Position numbers and translations under genes: made by a program
Assembly: GCF_021545335.1 (NCBI RefSeq)
Contig: NZ_CP089312.1
Span: forward strand, 4,216,001-4,280,000
DNA: 64,000 bases
Reading direction: 5' to 3'
Source of the DNA: Streptomyces sp. GQFP
GTDB taxonomy: Bacteria > Actinomycetota > Actinomycetes > Streptomycetales > Streptomycetaceae
Part shown: positions 16,228-23,537 of the stretch, piece after piece
Position numbering within the stretch: the first letter of the stretch is position 1
Layout of the letters: each line of letters starts with the position of its first letter
Notes under the pieces: model-generated
Databases searched by the model: none
Seen by the model: only the letters and a program-made list of their open reading frames with translations
What the model was told of the DNA's origin: nothing

Positions 16228-16430
16228 CCGAGGTTGCAGGCCCCTTCTGGAAGTCGTCGTACTCCGGGACGCAGAGCAACTGCGTCGAGGTCGCCGACAC
16301 CACCACCGGCGGCCGAGCCGTGCGCGACAGCAAGGACCCGGCCGGCCCGATGCTCACCTTCGGCCCCGGCAGCTGGCACGGCTTCCTCGGTGGGGCCAAG
16401 GCCCAGGAGTTCGGCCGCTCCACTCACTGA
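16224..16430 (+). CDS. DUF397 protein (Scr2-like partner)
   Basis: Small protein of 68 residues, GTG start at 16224, with the DUF397 signatures FWKSSYSGTQSNCVEVAD and AVRDSKDPAGPMLTFGPGSW. DUF397 proteins work with the XRE/DUF5753 protein encoded just upstream, and the 4-bp overlap implies coupled translation. A decayed partial copy of the same sequence lies at 22354-22463, about 6 kb to the right. Confidence 0.93.
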   Translation: MTEVAGPFWKSSYSGTQSNCVEVADTTTGGRAVRDSKDPAGPMLTFGPGSWHGFLGGAKAQEFGRSTH

Positions 16431-16584
16431 GGAGCAGGTCAGTGACCACGCCGTCCGCCGCCGACGACAGCGCTTCGAACTGCCACAAGAGACCGCGGAG
16501 GCCCGGTAGATCGTGGCGGCGCTTTCGCCGAGTACAAGGGCACGGGACAGAACTGGCGGTACAGCTCGCGCTCCGGGACATGGA

Positions 16585-17787
16585 TCAGAACAGCCTTGGC
16601 AACGGCAGACCTGGCATCTGCGGGTGTCGCAGGTGCTGTCCGCCCTCGTGGACGTGCAGGGTGAATGTCTCCGGTCCCGGCCGGTCTGCCTCGTCGTAGG
16701 CGTCCAGGACGCGCTCGACGCGCTCCCACAACCGCACCGGGCCGACCTCGCGCACCTGCCAACCGCCGTCGTACGGGGTGAGGGTGGCGGCTGAGCCGGT
16801 CACCACGTCGACCAGGTGCACGACATCGCCGACCGTCGTCATCTGCGTGTCCGGCACCGCGCTCTGGGCGAGGAACCGCAGGTGGAACGCCTCCTCGGTG
16901 ACGTCGGTAATCCGCTGCGGGCTGTGTCGACCGGTCCGCGGTCTCTCCGGCAGGCCGGCCGCCCAGTGGGCGGGGTTGCCGAACGTCGGCGCCGCGTGGG
17001 CACGCGCGGACATGAACGAAACTGTGCCGCCCAGCAACTGGCCCTCAGCCGTGCCGTCCTCGGCGACGGTCAGCAGGACGCGGGCGTATCCGTAGAGCCA
17101 GCCGCTGAGGGTGAGCAGGATTTTCCCTCGCGGCCGGGTCTGGGCGGGCAGCGCGGGCGGTACAGCTCGGAACGAGCAGGCGGCCACGATCCGGTCGAAG
17201 CGGGCCTCGGGCCAGTAGCCGTACAGCCCGTCCGCCACGGCGAGTGTGGGGGTGTAGCCGCAGCCGTACAGTGCGCTCGCCGCCGTCTCCAGTCGGTGTG
17301 GGTCGACCTCGATGCTGGTGACGTCGGCGGAGCCGAGGCGCTCGCATGCGAGCGCCGTCGAGTAGCCGGTCCCCGTGCCGATCTCCAGCACCGTGTGTCC
17401 CTCCTGAAGGTCGGCGTCGGCCCACATCCGCAGGACGAGCGAGGGCAGCGTGGAGGACGACGTCGGGGCTCCGCCATGCCTTTCCGCCGGGTTCTTCCAG
17501 TCGGGTTCATCGCCATCGAACTGTGTGATGAGCGTGGTGTCCGAGTACGCGGCGGCCAGCCATCGGTCATGGTCGAGTTCGGCGGTGACCGGGTCCCACA
17601 CCGTCAGGCCCTGTCCGTCGCGCTCATCGGCGGGCAGGTAGAAGCCGGGAACGAACGGGTGCCGCGCCACCTTCTCCGCCGCCTGTCGCCAGGCCGGATC
17701 CGTGAGAGCTCCGTCTTCGGCGAGGGCCTTCACCATGGCCTCGCGCAGACGGGCCGCGTCGGTCTCAAGGTCGGTGGGCGTGGTCAT
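16585..17787 (-). CDS. tgmC: TgmC-type PIMT-like methyltransferase of a graspetide cluster
   Basis: SAM-dependent methyltransferase of 400 residues related to protein-L-isoaspartate O-methyltransferase. Motif I is VLEIGTGTGYSTALACERLG (about 136-155), followed by SIEVDPHRLE. A C-terminal extension of roughly 130 residues beyond the PIMT core is typical of RiPP-cluster versions. In characterised graspetide clusters such an enzyme methylates an Asp of the cross-linked precursor, which then closes to an aspartimide. The precursor here has a matching Asp-Gly. It overlaps tgmB by 23 bp, so the two are coupled. The name follows the ATP-grasp/methyltransferase family as I recall it. Confidence 0.9.
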   Translation of the reverse strand: MTTPTDLETDAARLREAMVKALAEDGALTDPAWRQAAEKVARHPFVPGFYLPADERDGQGLTVWDPVTAELDHDRWLAAAYSDTTLITQFDGDEPDWKNPAERHGGAPTSSSTLPSLVLRMWADADLQEGHTVLEIGTGTGYSTALACERLGSADVTSIEVDPHRLETAASALYGCGYTPTLAVADGLYGYWPEARFDRIVAACSFRAVPPALPAQTRPRGKILLTLSGWLYGYARVLLTVAEDGTAEGQLLGGTVSFMSARAHAAPTFGNPAHWAAGLPERPRTGRHSPQRITDVTEEAFHLRFLAQSAVPDTQMTTVGDVVHLVDVVTGSAATLTPYDGGWQVREVGPVRLWERVERVLDAYDEADRPGPETFTLHVHEGGQHLRHPQMPGLPLPRLF

Positions 17788-18763
17788 GGTCCACCGTCTC
17801 CTTCCTGGTCAGGATGTCGGCGAACGCCTCGATAATGGCTGGTGCGTCGGGCAGCCAGCCCCACTGCCCGTTGCTGTTGCACTCAATGGCCGTCCAGGAT
17901 CCGGTCATGCTCTCGGGGCCGGTCAGAGCAAAGTCGAAACAGCCGAAGACCAGGCCGAACGACGCCAGATAGCGGTGCAGAGCCACCTCGATCGTGGCCG
18001 GGACAGCTACGGGAGTGTGGGTGAGGTCGTTCCAGTCGCCGCGGCGCCAGTCCAAGGCGCCGTCCGGTGACTCGATCCGGCTCGCGAAGACGCGTCGGCC
18101 GACCACGGTCACCCGCACGTCGCCGATCTTGGGGATTTCTGCCTGGAACAGGTGCGGCATCACCCCGAGCGAGTCGTCGAAGGTCTCCGGATCGATGCGC
18201 TGGGCCCAGATCGCGCCGGTGTGCCCGTCCTCGCCTCGGGGCAGGCCTCGGAACGTCTTGTAGATGACGTGCTCGTGCTCGGTCGCGAACTTGCGTGCCT
18301 GCTCAACGTCGTTGGTGATCACCGTCGGCGGGATCCGGAGCCCGAGTCCGGCAAAGCTCTGCAATTGGGCGGGCTTGAAGTCGGCGCGGGCCACGGCAGC
18401 CGGGTGGTTGACGTACAGCGCGCTGTGCAGGTTGTTGAGGATGCCGCCGAGCCCGTGCCGGGCCTCAGCGGCGGCGAAGTCCCGCTGCTGGGCGGGCAGA
18501 TGCTCGTACCGGCTGGCGTAGGGGGTGGGGCGACGGTAGTAGACCGCCGCCACCTCCCCCAGCTCCACCTCCCGGCTCGCCGTGCGCAGCCGCCCGCCCC
18601 ATGTCGGAGTGTCCGGACCGATGCGGGCGCAGAACGTCAGGCCTGGCCCGATGTCGGCGGGGTCGACGCGCACGACGGGTACCTCACGCTCGTTCAGCGC
18701 GGCGACGACCCAGTCCGCGGTGACGTCTTCCAGCGCGGTGACGACCAGGACGGTGGAGGCCAT
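17765..18763 (-). CDS. tgmB: TgmB-type ATP-grasp peptide ligase (graspetide synthetase)
   Basis: ATP-grasp enzyme of 332 residues of the MvdC/MvdD-like RiPP maturase group. The N-terminal fold (STVLVVTALEDVTADWVVAA) precedes an ATP-binding region with VIYKTFRGLPRGED (about 165-178), and GDVRVTVVGRRVFA and ECNSNGQWGWLP near the C-terminus supply nucleotide and Mg ligands. It should phosphorylate Asp/Glu side chains of the precursor and join them to Thr/Ser hydroxyls (omega-ester) or Lys (amide). It starts 3 bp after tgmA and overlaps tgmC. Confidence 0.92.
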   Translation of the reverse strand: MASTVLVVTALEDVTADWVVAALNEREVPVVRVDPADIGPGLTFCARIGPDTPTWGGRLRTASREVELGEVAAVYYRRPTPYASRYEHLPAQQRDFAAAEARHGLGGILNNLHSALYVNHPAAVARADFKPAQLQSFAGLGLRIPPTVITNDVEQARKFATEHEHVIYKTFRGLPRGEDGHTGAIWAQRIDPETFDDSLGVMPHLFQAEIPKIGDVRVTVVGRRVFASRIESPDGALDWRRGDWNDLTHTPVAVPATIEVALHRYLASFGLVFGCFDFALTGPESMTGSWTAIECNSNGQWGWLPDAPAIIEAFADILTRKETVDHDHAHRP

Positions 18764-18766
18764 CGG

Positions 18767-19033
18767 TCAGTCCGACTCGTAGTCGGTGGTGTGGTCGTCC
18801 TGGGTCTGTGGCTGCGGGTTCTGACCGTCGCCGCCACCCGACATCGACGCGGTGCCGGTGGTCTTGCTGGTGCCGTGCTTGCTCATCTCCACCAGGTGGC
18901 CGGCGCTGTCGGTGTAGCGCGCGGTCTGTGTGACCGGATCGAGCGTCACCGCCGCGTACGACGGCGGGCCGACCGGGAGCCGGTCGGTGACCAGCCGCAT
19001 CGCCCACGGAACCCTGGGTGCAAGCGTCGCCAT
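18767..19033 (-). CDS. tgmA: Graspetide precursor peptide TgmA
   Basis: Precursor of 88 residues, ATG 19033 preceded by GGGAAGGAA. The leader (about 1-50) contains the family-like PWAMRLVTDRLP. The C-terminal part reads as a hairpin core: hydroxyl residues T55, S56, T58, T59, T61, S63, S65, then a loop GGGDGQNPQPQ with an Asp69-Gly70 pair, then an acidic tail with D79, D80, D84, E86, D88. Ester cross-links between the two arms and an aspartimide at D69 would match known PIMT-containing graspetides; this is a prediction. No cleavage protease is encoded nearby. Confidence 0.9.
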   Translation of the reverse strand: MATLAPRVPWAMRLVTDRLPVGPPSYAAVTLDPVTQTARYTDSAGHLVEMSKHGTSKTTGTASMSGGGDGQNPQPQTQDDHTTDYESD

Positions 19034-19189
19034 GCGTTGTTCCTTCCCCTGTACGCCGCGCGGTAGCCGATTGGCTCCCGCCTGCACAGAATCGGTGCCC
19101 GCCCGGTGCCCTGACCAGTACCGTAGAGGTCGCGAATCGTGGCGAAAATGCCACGCTCCGTATATGCAGGCGGGGAAGGCGAGGCAGTG
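19034..19189. promoter_or_regulatory. Divergent promoter region with operator, tgmA / TPR regulator
   Basis: The 156-bp gap contains a perfect palindrome CGTGGC-GAAAAT-GCCACG at 19138-19155. On the leftward strand TTTTCG, a 17-bp spacer and TACGGT form a plausible tgmA promoter whose -35 lies in the palindrome. The regulator start at 19190 lies 35 bp beyond the palindrome. This is the likely control point of the cluster. Confidence 0.6.
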
Positions 19190-20560
19190 ATGGGCAGCAG
19201 ATCCAGCAACCCGCACCTGGCGCTGTGGATCGTGGCGACCGGGCTGTCCCACGGCGAAATCGCCCGACGCATCGCCGCGACGGCCAAAGCCCAAGGCCAT
19301 CGCCAGGTCGCGCCGGACACGACCCGCATCCGGCGCTGGGTCGACGGCGAGCGGCCCCGCTCTCCGGTGCCCGCCCTGCTCGCGGAGGTCCTTTCGGAGG
19401 CGGTCGGGCAACCGCTCACTCCCGGTGATCTCGGCCTGACGGCCACGGGCCCGGAGCTGGATGGCATCCAGCTCCCGCTGTTGACAGAGGCAGCCGCCCA
19501 GACCCTGGCCGGATGGACGCAGATGGACCTGTTCATGAGCCGCCGCGACACCCTGAAGCTCGCCGTCGGCGCCCCGCTGATCCTCGCCGCCGAGCGGATG
19601 CTCGGCGGTACCGCCCGCACCCTGAATCACGGCCGTAAGGGCTTCGACGCCGATACCGTCACCGCGCTGGAGGAGGTGACCGCCTTCTTCACCAGGGCGG
19701 ACGCGTCCAAGGGCGGCGGCCTGTACCGCTCGGCGATCGTCGCCCAGCTCGCCGAGGCCGCCCGTCGAATCCAGGACGGCATCCCGAAGAGTCTGCGACC
19801 CCGGGTGTTCGCGGCGACGGCCGACCTGGCGGCGCTCGCCGGGTGGGTCAGCCATGACTGCGGCCGGTACCCGACGGCACAGCGGTACTGGAGCTACGGC
19901 GTGTACGCGGCCGGTGAGGCCGGGCAGCGCGATCGCGGAGTGGAGATCGTCACCCGCATGTCACATCAGATGATCTTTCTCGGTCGCCCTGCCGACGCTC
20001 TCGGTCTCCTCGGTGTCGCCGCGGCGAAGGCGAAGTTGCCCGCGGTCAAGGCGCTGGTCGCCTCGCAGACAGGTCGGGTGCACGCGGCCCTCGGCGACCA
20101 GCGCCAGGCCGAGCAGCATCTCGGCGACGCCGATGAACTCGTGGCCGACGGGCTGGGTGAGGACGTCCCGGAATGGGTCGCGTACTTCGACGCTGCCGAG
20201 CACGCCGGTGCCCGCGCGGTCTCCGCCCGGGATCTCACGGGGCTCGGCCGTGCCCGCAAACGAGCGAGCCGCCACTTCGAGGATGCGCTGAAACTCAGGA
20301 GGCCGGGGTTCGACCGCGTCCGCGTCATGGACCGCGTTGGTCTCGCCGCCGCGTTGTTCGACGAGGGTGAGGCCCAGACAGGCGCCGCGGCGGCCCAGCG
20401 GGCGCTCGACGATGCCGCTCGGGTTGACTCCACACTGGTGGTCTCGCGGCTCAACACCCTGCTCGACGCGGCCCGCCCGCACGAAACAGCCGTCGTCGAC
20501 GCGGTGCGTACGAGGGCGAAAGACCTCGCCACCGCCCGGCCGACCACCATCGCGGCCTGA
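19190..20560 (+). CDS. HTH/TPR transcriptional regulator of the graspetide cluster
   Basis: Protein of 456 residues from ATG 19190 (the preceding GTG at 19187 is also possible; GGGGAAGG lies upstream). The N-terminus has an HTH-like segment (LSHGEIARRIAATAKAQGHR with TTRIRRWVDGERPR), followed by a hydrophobic SRRDTLKLAVGAPLILAAE and a long helical tail that looks like TPR repeats (GLYRSAIVAQLAEAARRIQD; RVHAALGDQRQAEQHLGDAD). This architecture is common for Streptomyces pathway-linked regulators. It is divergent from tgmA, with one palindrome between them, so it probably controls tgmABC. Confidence 0.88.
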   Translation: MGSRSSNPHLALWIVATGLSHGEIARRIAATAKAQGHRQVAPDTTRIRRWVDGERPRSPVPALLAEVLSEAVGQPLTPGDLGLTATGPELDGIQLPLLTEAAAQTLAGWTQMDLFMSRRDTLKLAVGAPLILAAERMLGGTARTLNHGRKGFDADTVTALEEVTAFFTRADASKGGGLYRSAIVAQLAEAARRIQDGIPKSLRPRVFAATADLAALAGWVSHDCGRYPTAQRYWSYGVYAAGEAGQRDRGVEIVTRMSHQMIFLGRPADALGLLGVAAAKAKLPAVKALVASQTGRVHAALGDQRQAEQHLGDADELVADGLGEDVPEWVAYFDAAEHAGARAVSARDLTGLGRARKRASRHFEDALKLRRPGFDRVRVMDRVGLAAALFDEGEAQTGAAAAQRALDDAARVDSTLVVSRLNTLLDAARPHETAVVDAVRTRAKDLATARPTTIAA

Positions 20561-20573
20561 GACCATCGAGCGC

Positions 20574-20867
20574 ATGGGCAAGCACAGCCGTCCCGGACCG
20601 CCGAACCAGCCGTCGCGCGCTCTCCCGCGCGTCGATGCCGACGACCCGCTCGCCGCATACACCAAGCGGCGCCGTCCTCCGATGGACCAGTACCGGCGTT
20701 ACCGGCCGCTGCACGGCGGTGCCGGCCACTGTCGGCCTGAAGAGCCCAGGGCCTTGGAGGAGTGGGACGGTTTCGCCTACGTCCCTGTCGGTACTGCCCC
20801 CGACCTCGCAGCAGCCACAGCCTGGGCTCACGGGCTCGGCTCCCACGAATCGACCGATCATGAGTAG
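20574..20867 (+). CDS. DUF6087 family protein
   Basis: Protein of 97 residues, MGKHSRPGPPNQPSRALPRV at the start, then DDPLAAYTKRRRPP and a PLHGGAGHCRPEEPRALEEW segment ending in an Asp/Ala-rich tail. These match what I know as DUF6087, small Streptomyces proteins often seen beside ATP-grasp RiPP clusters. It follows the regulator by 13 bp and is probably co-transcribed with it. Function unknown; a role as accessory or immunity factor is speculative. Confidence 0.8.
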   Translation: MGKHSRPGPPNQPSRALPRVDADDPLAAYTKRRRPPMDQYRRYRPLHGGAGHCRPEEPRALEEWDGFAYVPVGTAPDLAAATAWAHGLGSHESTDHE

Positions 20868-21118
20868 AGCCTCGGCAGAGGCGCCCGGCAACGGAGAGCA
20901 CCTGGCCAACGGCCACTGGTACGGCATTCGTCCCGGATCATGCGGCGGAGGCTGGTTCGCGCCGTCGCGAGGTCGTCTTCGGCTCGCTCCAGGCGCTGGC
21001 TGAGCCGAGTGCTGTCCTGCCGAACCTGCCCGGACAGCCGATGAACCCGGTCAGCCTCCAAGTCCATCTGCGGGAGATCGGCGTCCCTCCACGACCCAGC
21101 CACCCGTTTGGTCACCAA
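20858..21118 (-). CDS. Possible small coiled-coil protein
   Basis: An 86-codon frame on the minus strand, convergent with the DUF6087 gene and overlapping its last 10 bp. The middle (RLSGQVRQDSTRLSQRLERA then EDDLATARTSLRRMI) has the heptad spacing of a coiled coil and ordinary codon choice, unlike the surrounding antisense frames. The last 20 residues look random, which may mean a truncated gene. I cannot name it. It could be non-coding. Confidence 0.35.
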   Translation of the reverse strand: MVTKRVAGSWRDADLPQMDLEADRVHRLSGQVRQDSTRLSQRLERAEDDLATARTSLRRMIRDECRTSGRWPGALRCRAPLPRLYS

Positions 21119-21175
21119 GGCTGGAGATACCTGGAGCCGATACGCCTCACCACGCGGCCACCGGTCAAGGCCGCC

Positions 21176-22279
21176 CTACGACCGCGTCGCCCTCACGCAC
21201 TCGTCCCCGGCGGACCCGGCCTGCCCGACCGGCACGCTGCGGTCGTACGGGTCGATCTCCGTGCCGGTTTCGGCCGTCTGGTCGTCCGTGTCGAAGGGTG
21301 GGGTGAAGTAGCCCGTGGGGACGCCGCAGCCGCCGTTGGTCACGTCGTACTTGTACGAGACGATCGAGAACGTGCCCGGCTCGGTGATCACCTTGTCCGG
21401 GTCGTCCCAGTTCAGGACCAGCTCGCGCCGGGCTATCGTGCGCACGATCTCGTCGCCGCCGCCGTCCGCGCGGGTGACCGGGTAGACGAAGGTGACGTCG
21501 GCGGTCACCTGGAGCGCGCCGCGCTCGCCCTCCCGGTAGGTGAGCCGGCCCCGGGTCTTCACGACGTCGCCGACCAGTTGGGTGCGGGAGGGCTGGAAGC
21601 GGCTGAAGAGGAAGAGGGGGTCGTTCTTCTCGCTCGGGGTGCGGAAAGAGGTCTTCAGGAAGTCCTGGACGTCCTTCTGGTGCGGGTTGATCAGTGCGAT
21701 CGCCTTCTCGGGGCGCTCGCCCCGCAGCACCCCGCTGTCCAGGCCGGACTCGACGAGGAAGTCCCGGCTCTGGGCGAGGGCCTGCCCGACATCGGCCGCG
21801 CTCATCCAGCCGACCGCCCCGGCCTTCGGCACCGTGATCCCCGCCGCTCCGCTCGCCCAGCTCGCCGCCGGCGAACCACGGAACGGCTCGTCCAGGGTGG
21901 GGCGTTGGGCCGCCACCTCCGAGGGTGCCTCGGTCGGGCTCGCGGTCTCGGGCGCCGGCGGCGGGGAGGCAGAGTCGTCGCCGGCGAACAGGTCCACTAT
22001 CCGTCCCGGCGCGAGCGCCACCACGAGCAGCATCAACGAGGCCAGCAGTCCGACCACGTACCAGCCCGTGCGCCGCTTCGGCCGCGCGGGCGTGTAGCTG
22101 CGCCAGCCCTCCGGGCCGGGGCCGGGCTCCGCGCGGAGCCGCTTCGTCACCTCGCGGGCCCGCGCCGACGGCTCCTTGGGCGAATCGGCGGTACCCGCCA
22201 CCGACTCGCGCAGAAACCGGTCCCACTCCTCGTCGGACCTGGACGAGCCATCCGGCTCCTTGCCCCCGCCCATCCCCAT
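21176..22279 (-). CDS. Single-pass membrane protein with large extracytoplasmic domain
   Basis: Protein of about 367 residues from ATG 22279 (MGMGGGKEPDGSSRSDEEWD). A cytoplasmic Arg/Glu-rich tail of 70 residues precedes one transmembrane helix (WYVVGLLASLMLLVVALAPG). A Pro/Ser/Thr linker and a soluble domain follow, with a repeated-beta look (LTYREGERGALQVTADVTFV; IARRELVLNWDDPDKVITEP) and a C-terminal C..C pair. It resembles conserved Streptomyces envelope proteins of unknown role. ATG at 22273 or 22342 is also possible. The leader just upstream is very G-rich. Confidence 0.8.
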   Translation of the reverse strand: MGMGGGKEPDGSSRSDEEWDRFLRESVAGTADSPKEPSARAREVTKRLRAEPGPGPEGWRSYTPARPKRRTGWYVVGLLASLMLLVVALAPGRIVDLFAGDDSASPPPAPETASPTEAPSEVAAQRPTLDEPFRGSPAASWASGAAGITVPKAGAVGWMSAADVGQALAQSRDFLVESGLDSGVLRGERPEKAIALINPHQKDVQDFLKTSFRTPSEKNDPLFLFSRFQPSRTQLVGDVVKTRGRLTYREGERGALQVTADVTFVYPVTRADGGGDEIVRTIARRELVLNWDDPDKVITEPGTFSIVSYKYDVTNGGCGVPTGYFTPPFDTDDQTAETGTEIDPYDRSVPVGQAGSAGDECVRATRS

Positions 22280-22353
22280 CCCCAACCCCAACCCCCTGGC
22301 AACCCGTAGACCGCGGCCCGCTCCCCTGAGACGCGTCCGCATGATGGCACAGA

Positions 22354-22463
22354 GCACTGACAGCGGAGACCCGCCCGCCCGATGCTCACCTTCGGCCCGG
22401 CAGTCGGTACGGCTCCTCTGTGGTGCCAGGTCCGAGGAGTTCGGCCGCTCCACCCGGGCCTGA
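22354..22463 (+). pseudogene. Decayed DUF397 fragment
   Basis: This stretch aligns by eye with the last 105 bp of the intact DUF397 gene at 16224-16430: CCCGATGCTCACCTTCGGCC and GAGTTCGGCCGCTCCAC are shared almost exactly, but small indels shift the frame in between. Only a terminal EEFGRSTRA remains in frame. No start or XRE partner is nearby, so it is a remnant. Confidence 0.75.
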
Positions 22464-22470
22464 CCGCGTC

Positions 22471-23238
22471 CTACTCCTCCGGCTCCCACTCGCGCAGCAG
22501 GTCGAACAGAGTCGCGTCTCCGTCGATCCGCACCGCGTCCGCCGGGATGCGGTCGTACACGAAGAGGACCAGCTCACTGGCCGTGCCGTGGACGGCGACG
22601 CCGGGCGAGTCCGGGGTCTCGTCGGCGACGGCGACGCGTGCGCCGTTGCCGTCGAGCGTGAGGCGCCAGGAGCGGCCCTCTGTGGCGTGGAAGTCGAAAG
22701 CCGTGGGCTTGTGCGGCCAGGCGCTCGTCGTGGCGACGCAGGTGGAGAGGAACTCCTCGACACCGTCGAGGGCCACCTCGGCCGGCAGCGGCTGCGGGGT
22801 ACCCACGGTGACCTGGGCGTCGTACGTGTGCACCGTGATCTGCTGGAGCTGGTGTCGGGCTACGGCGCCACAGGTCTTCGGCGACTGCGACGCGCCCCAC
22901 CATGTCCAGCAACCGCGATCCGGGCCGGCCTCCCGCAGTGCGTCCACCAGTTCCTGCGTGGACGCGGCCAGCCAGGCCGACAGTGCCTCGCGCTCCCGAG
23001 GGGCCGCCGGGGCGTTCTCCGGTTCGGACTTGGCCGTCGCGGCAGGGCCTGCGGCGATGGTGGCGGCCCAGGCGCGGCGCCCCTCGCCGATGTGCTGCGC
23101 CAGATCGAACAGCGTCCACTCGGGGCAGGTCGGCACCCGCACGTCGAGGCTGGGCGCGGAGGCGACCGCCGTACGGAAGGCGGCCGACCGTTCGTCGATC
23201 AGCCGCAGCAGGTCGGGGAAGGCCAGAGTCTTTTCCAC
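22471..23238 (-). CDS. Maleylpyruvate isomerase-fold (mycothiol-dependent) protein
   Basis: Protein of 255 residues of the MDMPI/DinB-like superfamily. The N-terminal helix bundle contains VRVPTCPEWTLFDLAQHIGE with a metal-binding His (about residue 49) and VARHQLQQITVHTYDAQ with the further His ligands (about 128-138), then a C-terminal domain with SWRLTLDGNGARVAVAD. Family members use mycothiol as thiol cofactor in isomerisation or detoxification. The substrate cannot be inferred. It stands alone, next to a DUF397 remnant. Confidence 0.88.
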   Translation of the reverse strand: MEKTLAFPDLLRLIDERSAAFRTAVASAPSLDVRVPTCPEWTLFDLAQHIGEGRRAWAATIAAGPAATAKSEPENAPAAPREREALSAWLAASTQELVDALREAGPDRGCWTWWGASQSPKTCGAVARHQLQQITVHTYDAQVTVGTPQPLPAEVALDGVEEFLSTCVATTSAWPHKPTAFDFHATEGRSWRLTLDGNGARVAVADETPDSPGVAVHGTASELVLFVYDRIPADAVRIDGDATLFDLLREWEPEE

Positions 23239-23250
23239 TCCGGCTGTCTA

Positions 23251-23475
23251 TCACCATGATCCGACAATCAGGCAGCGAATTTCGGAGCACGCCGCTGCGC
23301 CCCGGTGCGGGCAGGCCGAGATCGAGGGGCCGAGATCGAGGAGGATGGCCGTGGCCGTGGCCTCGATGCCGTGCGCCGCAGTGAGTTCGGCGGCCAGGTC
23401 GTCGAGCCGCCCCCGGCGCCCCGGCTCCAGGGCTCCCGAGCCCCCGGCCCCCGGCCCCCGGCCCCCGGCCCCCAC
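23251..23475 (-). pseudogene. Possible short-chain dehydrogenase remnant beside a GC tandem repeat
   Basis: The leftward frame contains RLDDLAAELTAAHGIEATAT followed by AILLDLG, which resembles the segment after the first beta-alpha-beta of short-chain dehydrogenases (often RLEELAAEL..HGV.A.....DL). Neither the Rossmann glycines nor the catalytic YxxxK are present, and the frame starts in a (CCCCCGG)n tandem repeat at about 23438-23475. It is probably a gene scrap. Confidence 0.35.
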
Positions 23476-23537
23476 AACCGGAGCAGCCCTCCGTAACTCC
23501 GCATGCGCTCGCCCCCGACTCGTGGTCGGATGCTTGG

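Noticed and set aside
20860..21003. A 47-codon rightward frame beginning inside the DUF6087 stop (MSRASAEAPGNG)
   Set aside because: It lacks any motif and overlaps a more coding-like leftward frame; evidence was too weak.
23438..23475. Functional regulatory array of CCCCCGG repeats
   Set aside because: It is a simple heptamer repeat in a pseudogene-like region; no factor or structure is suggested beyond slippage.
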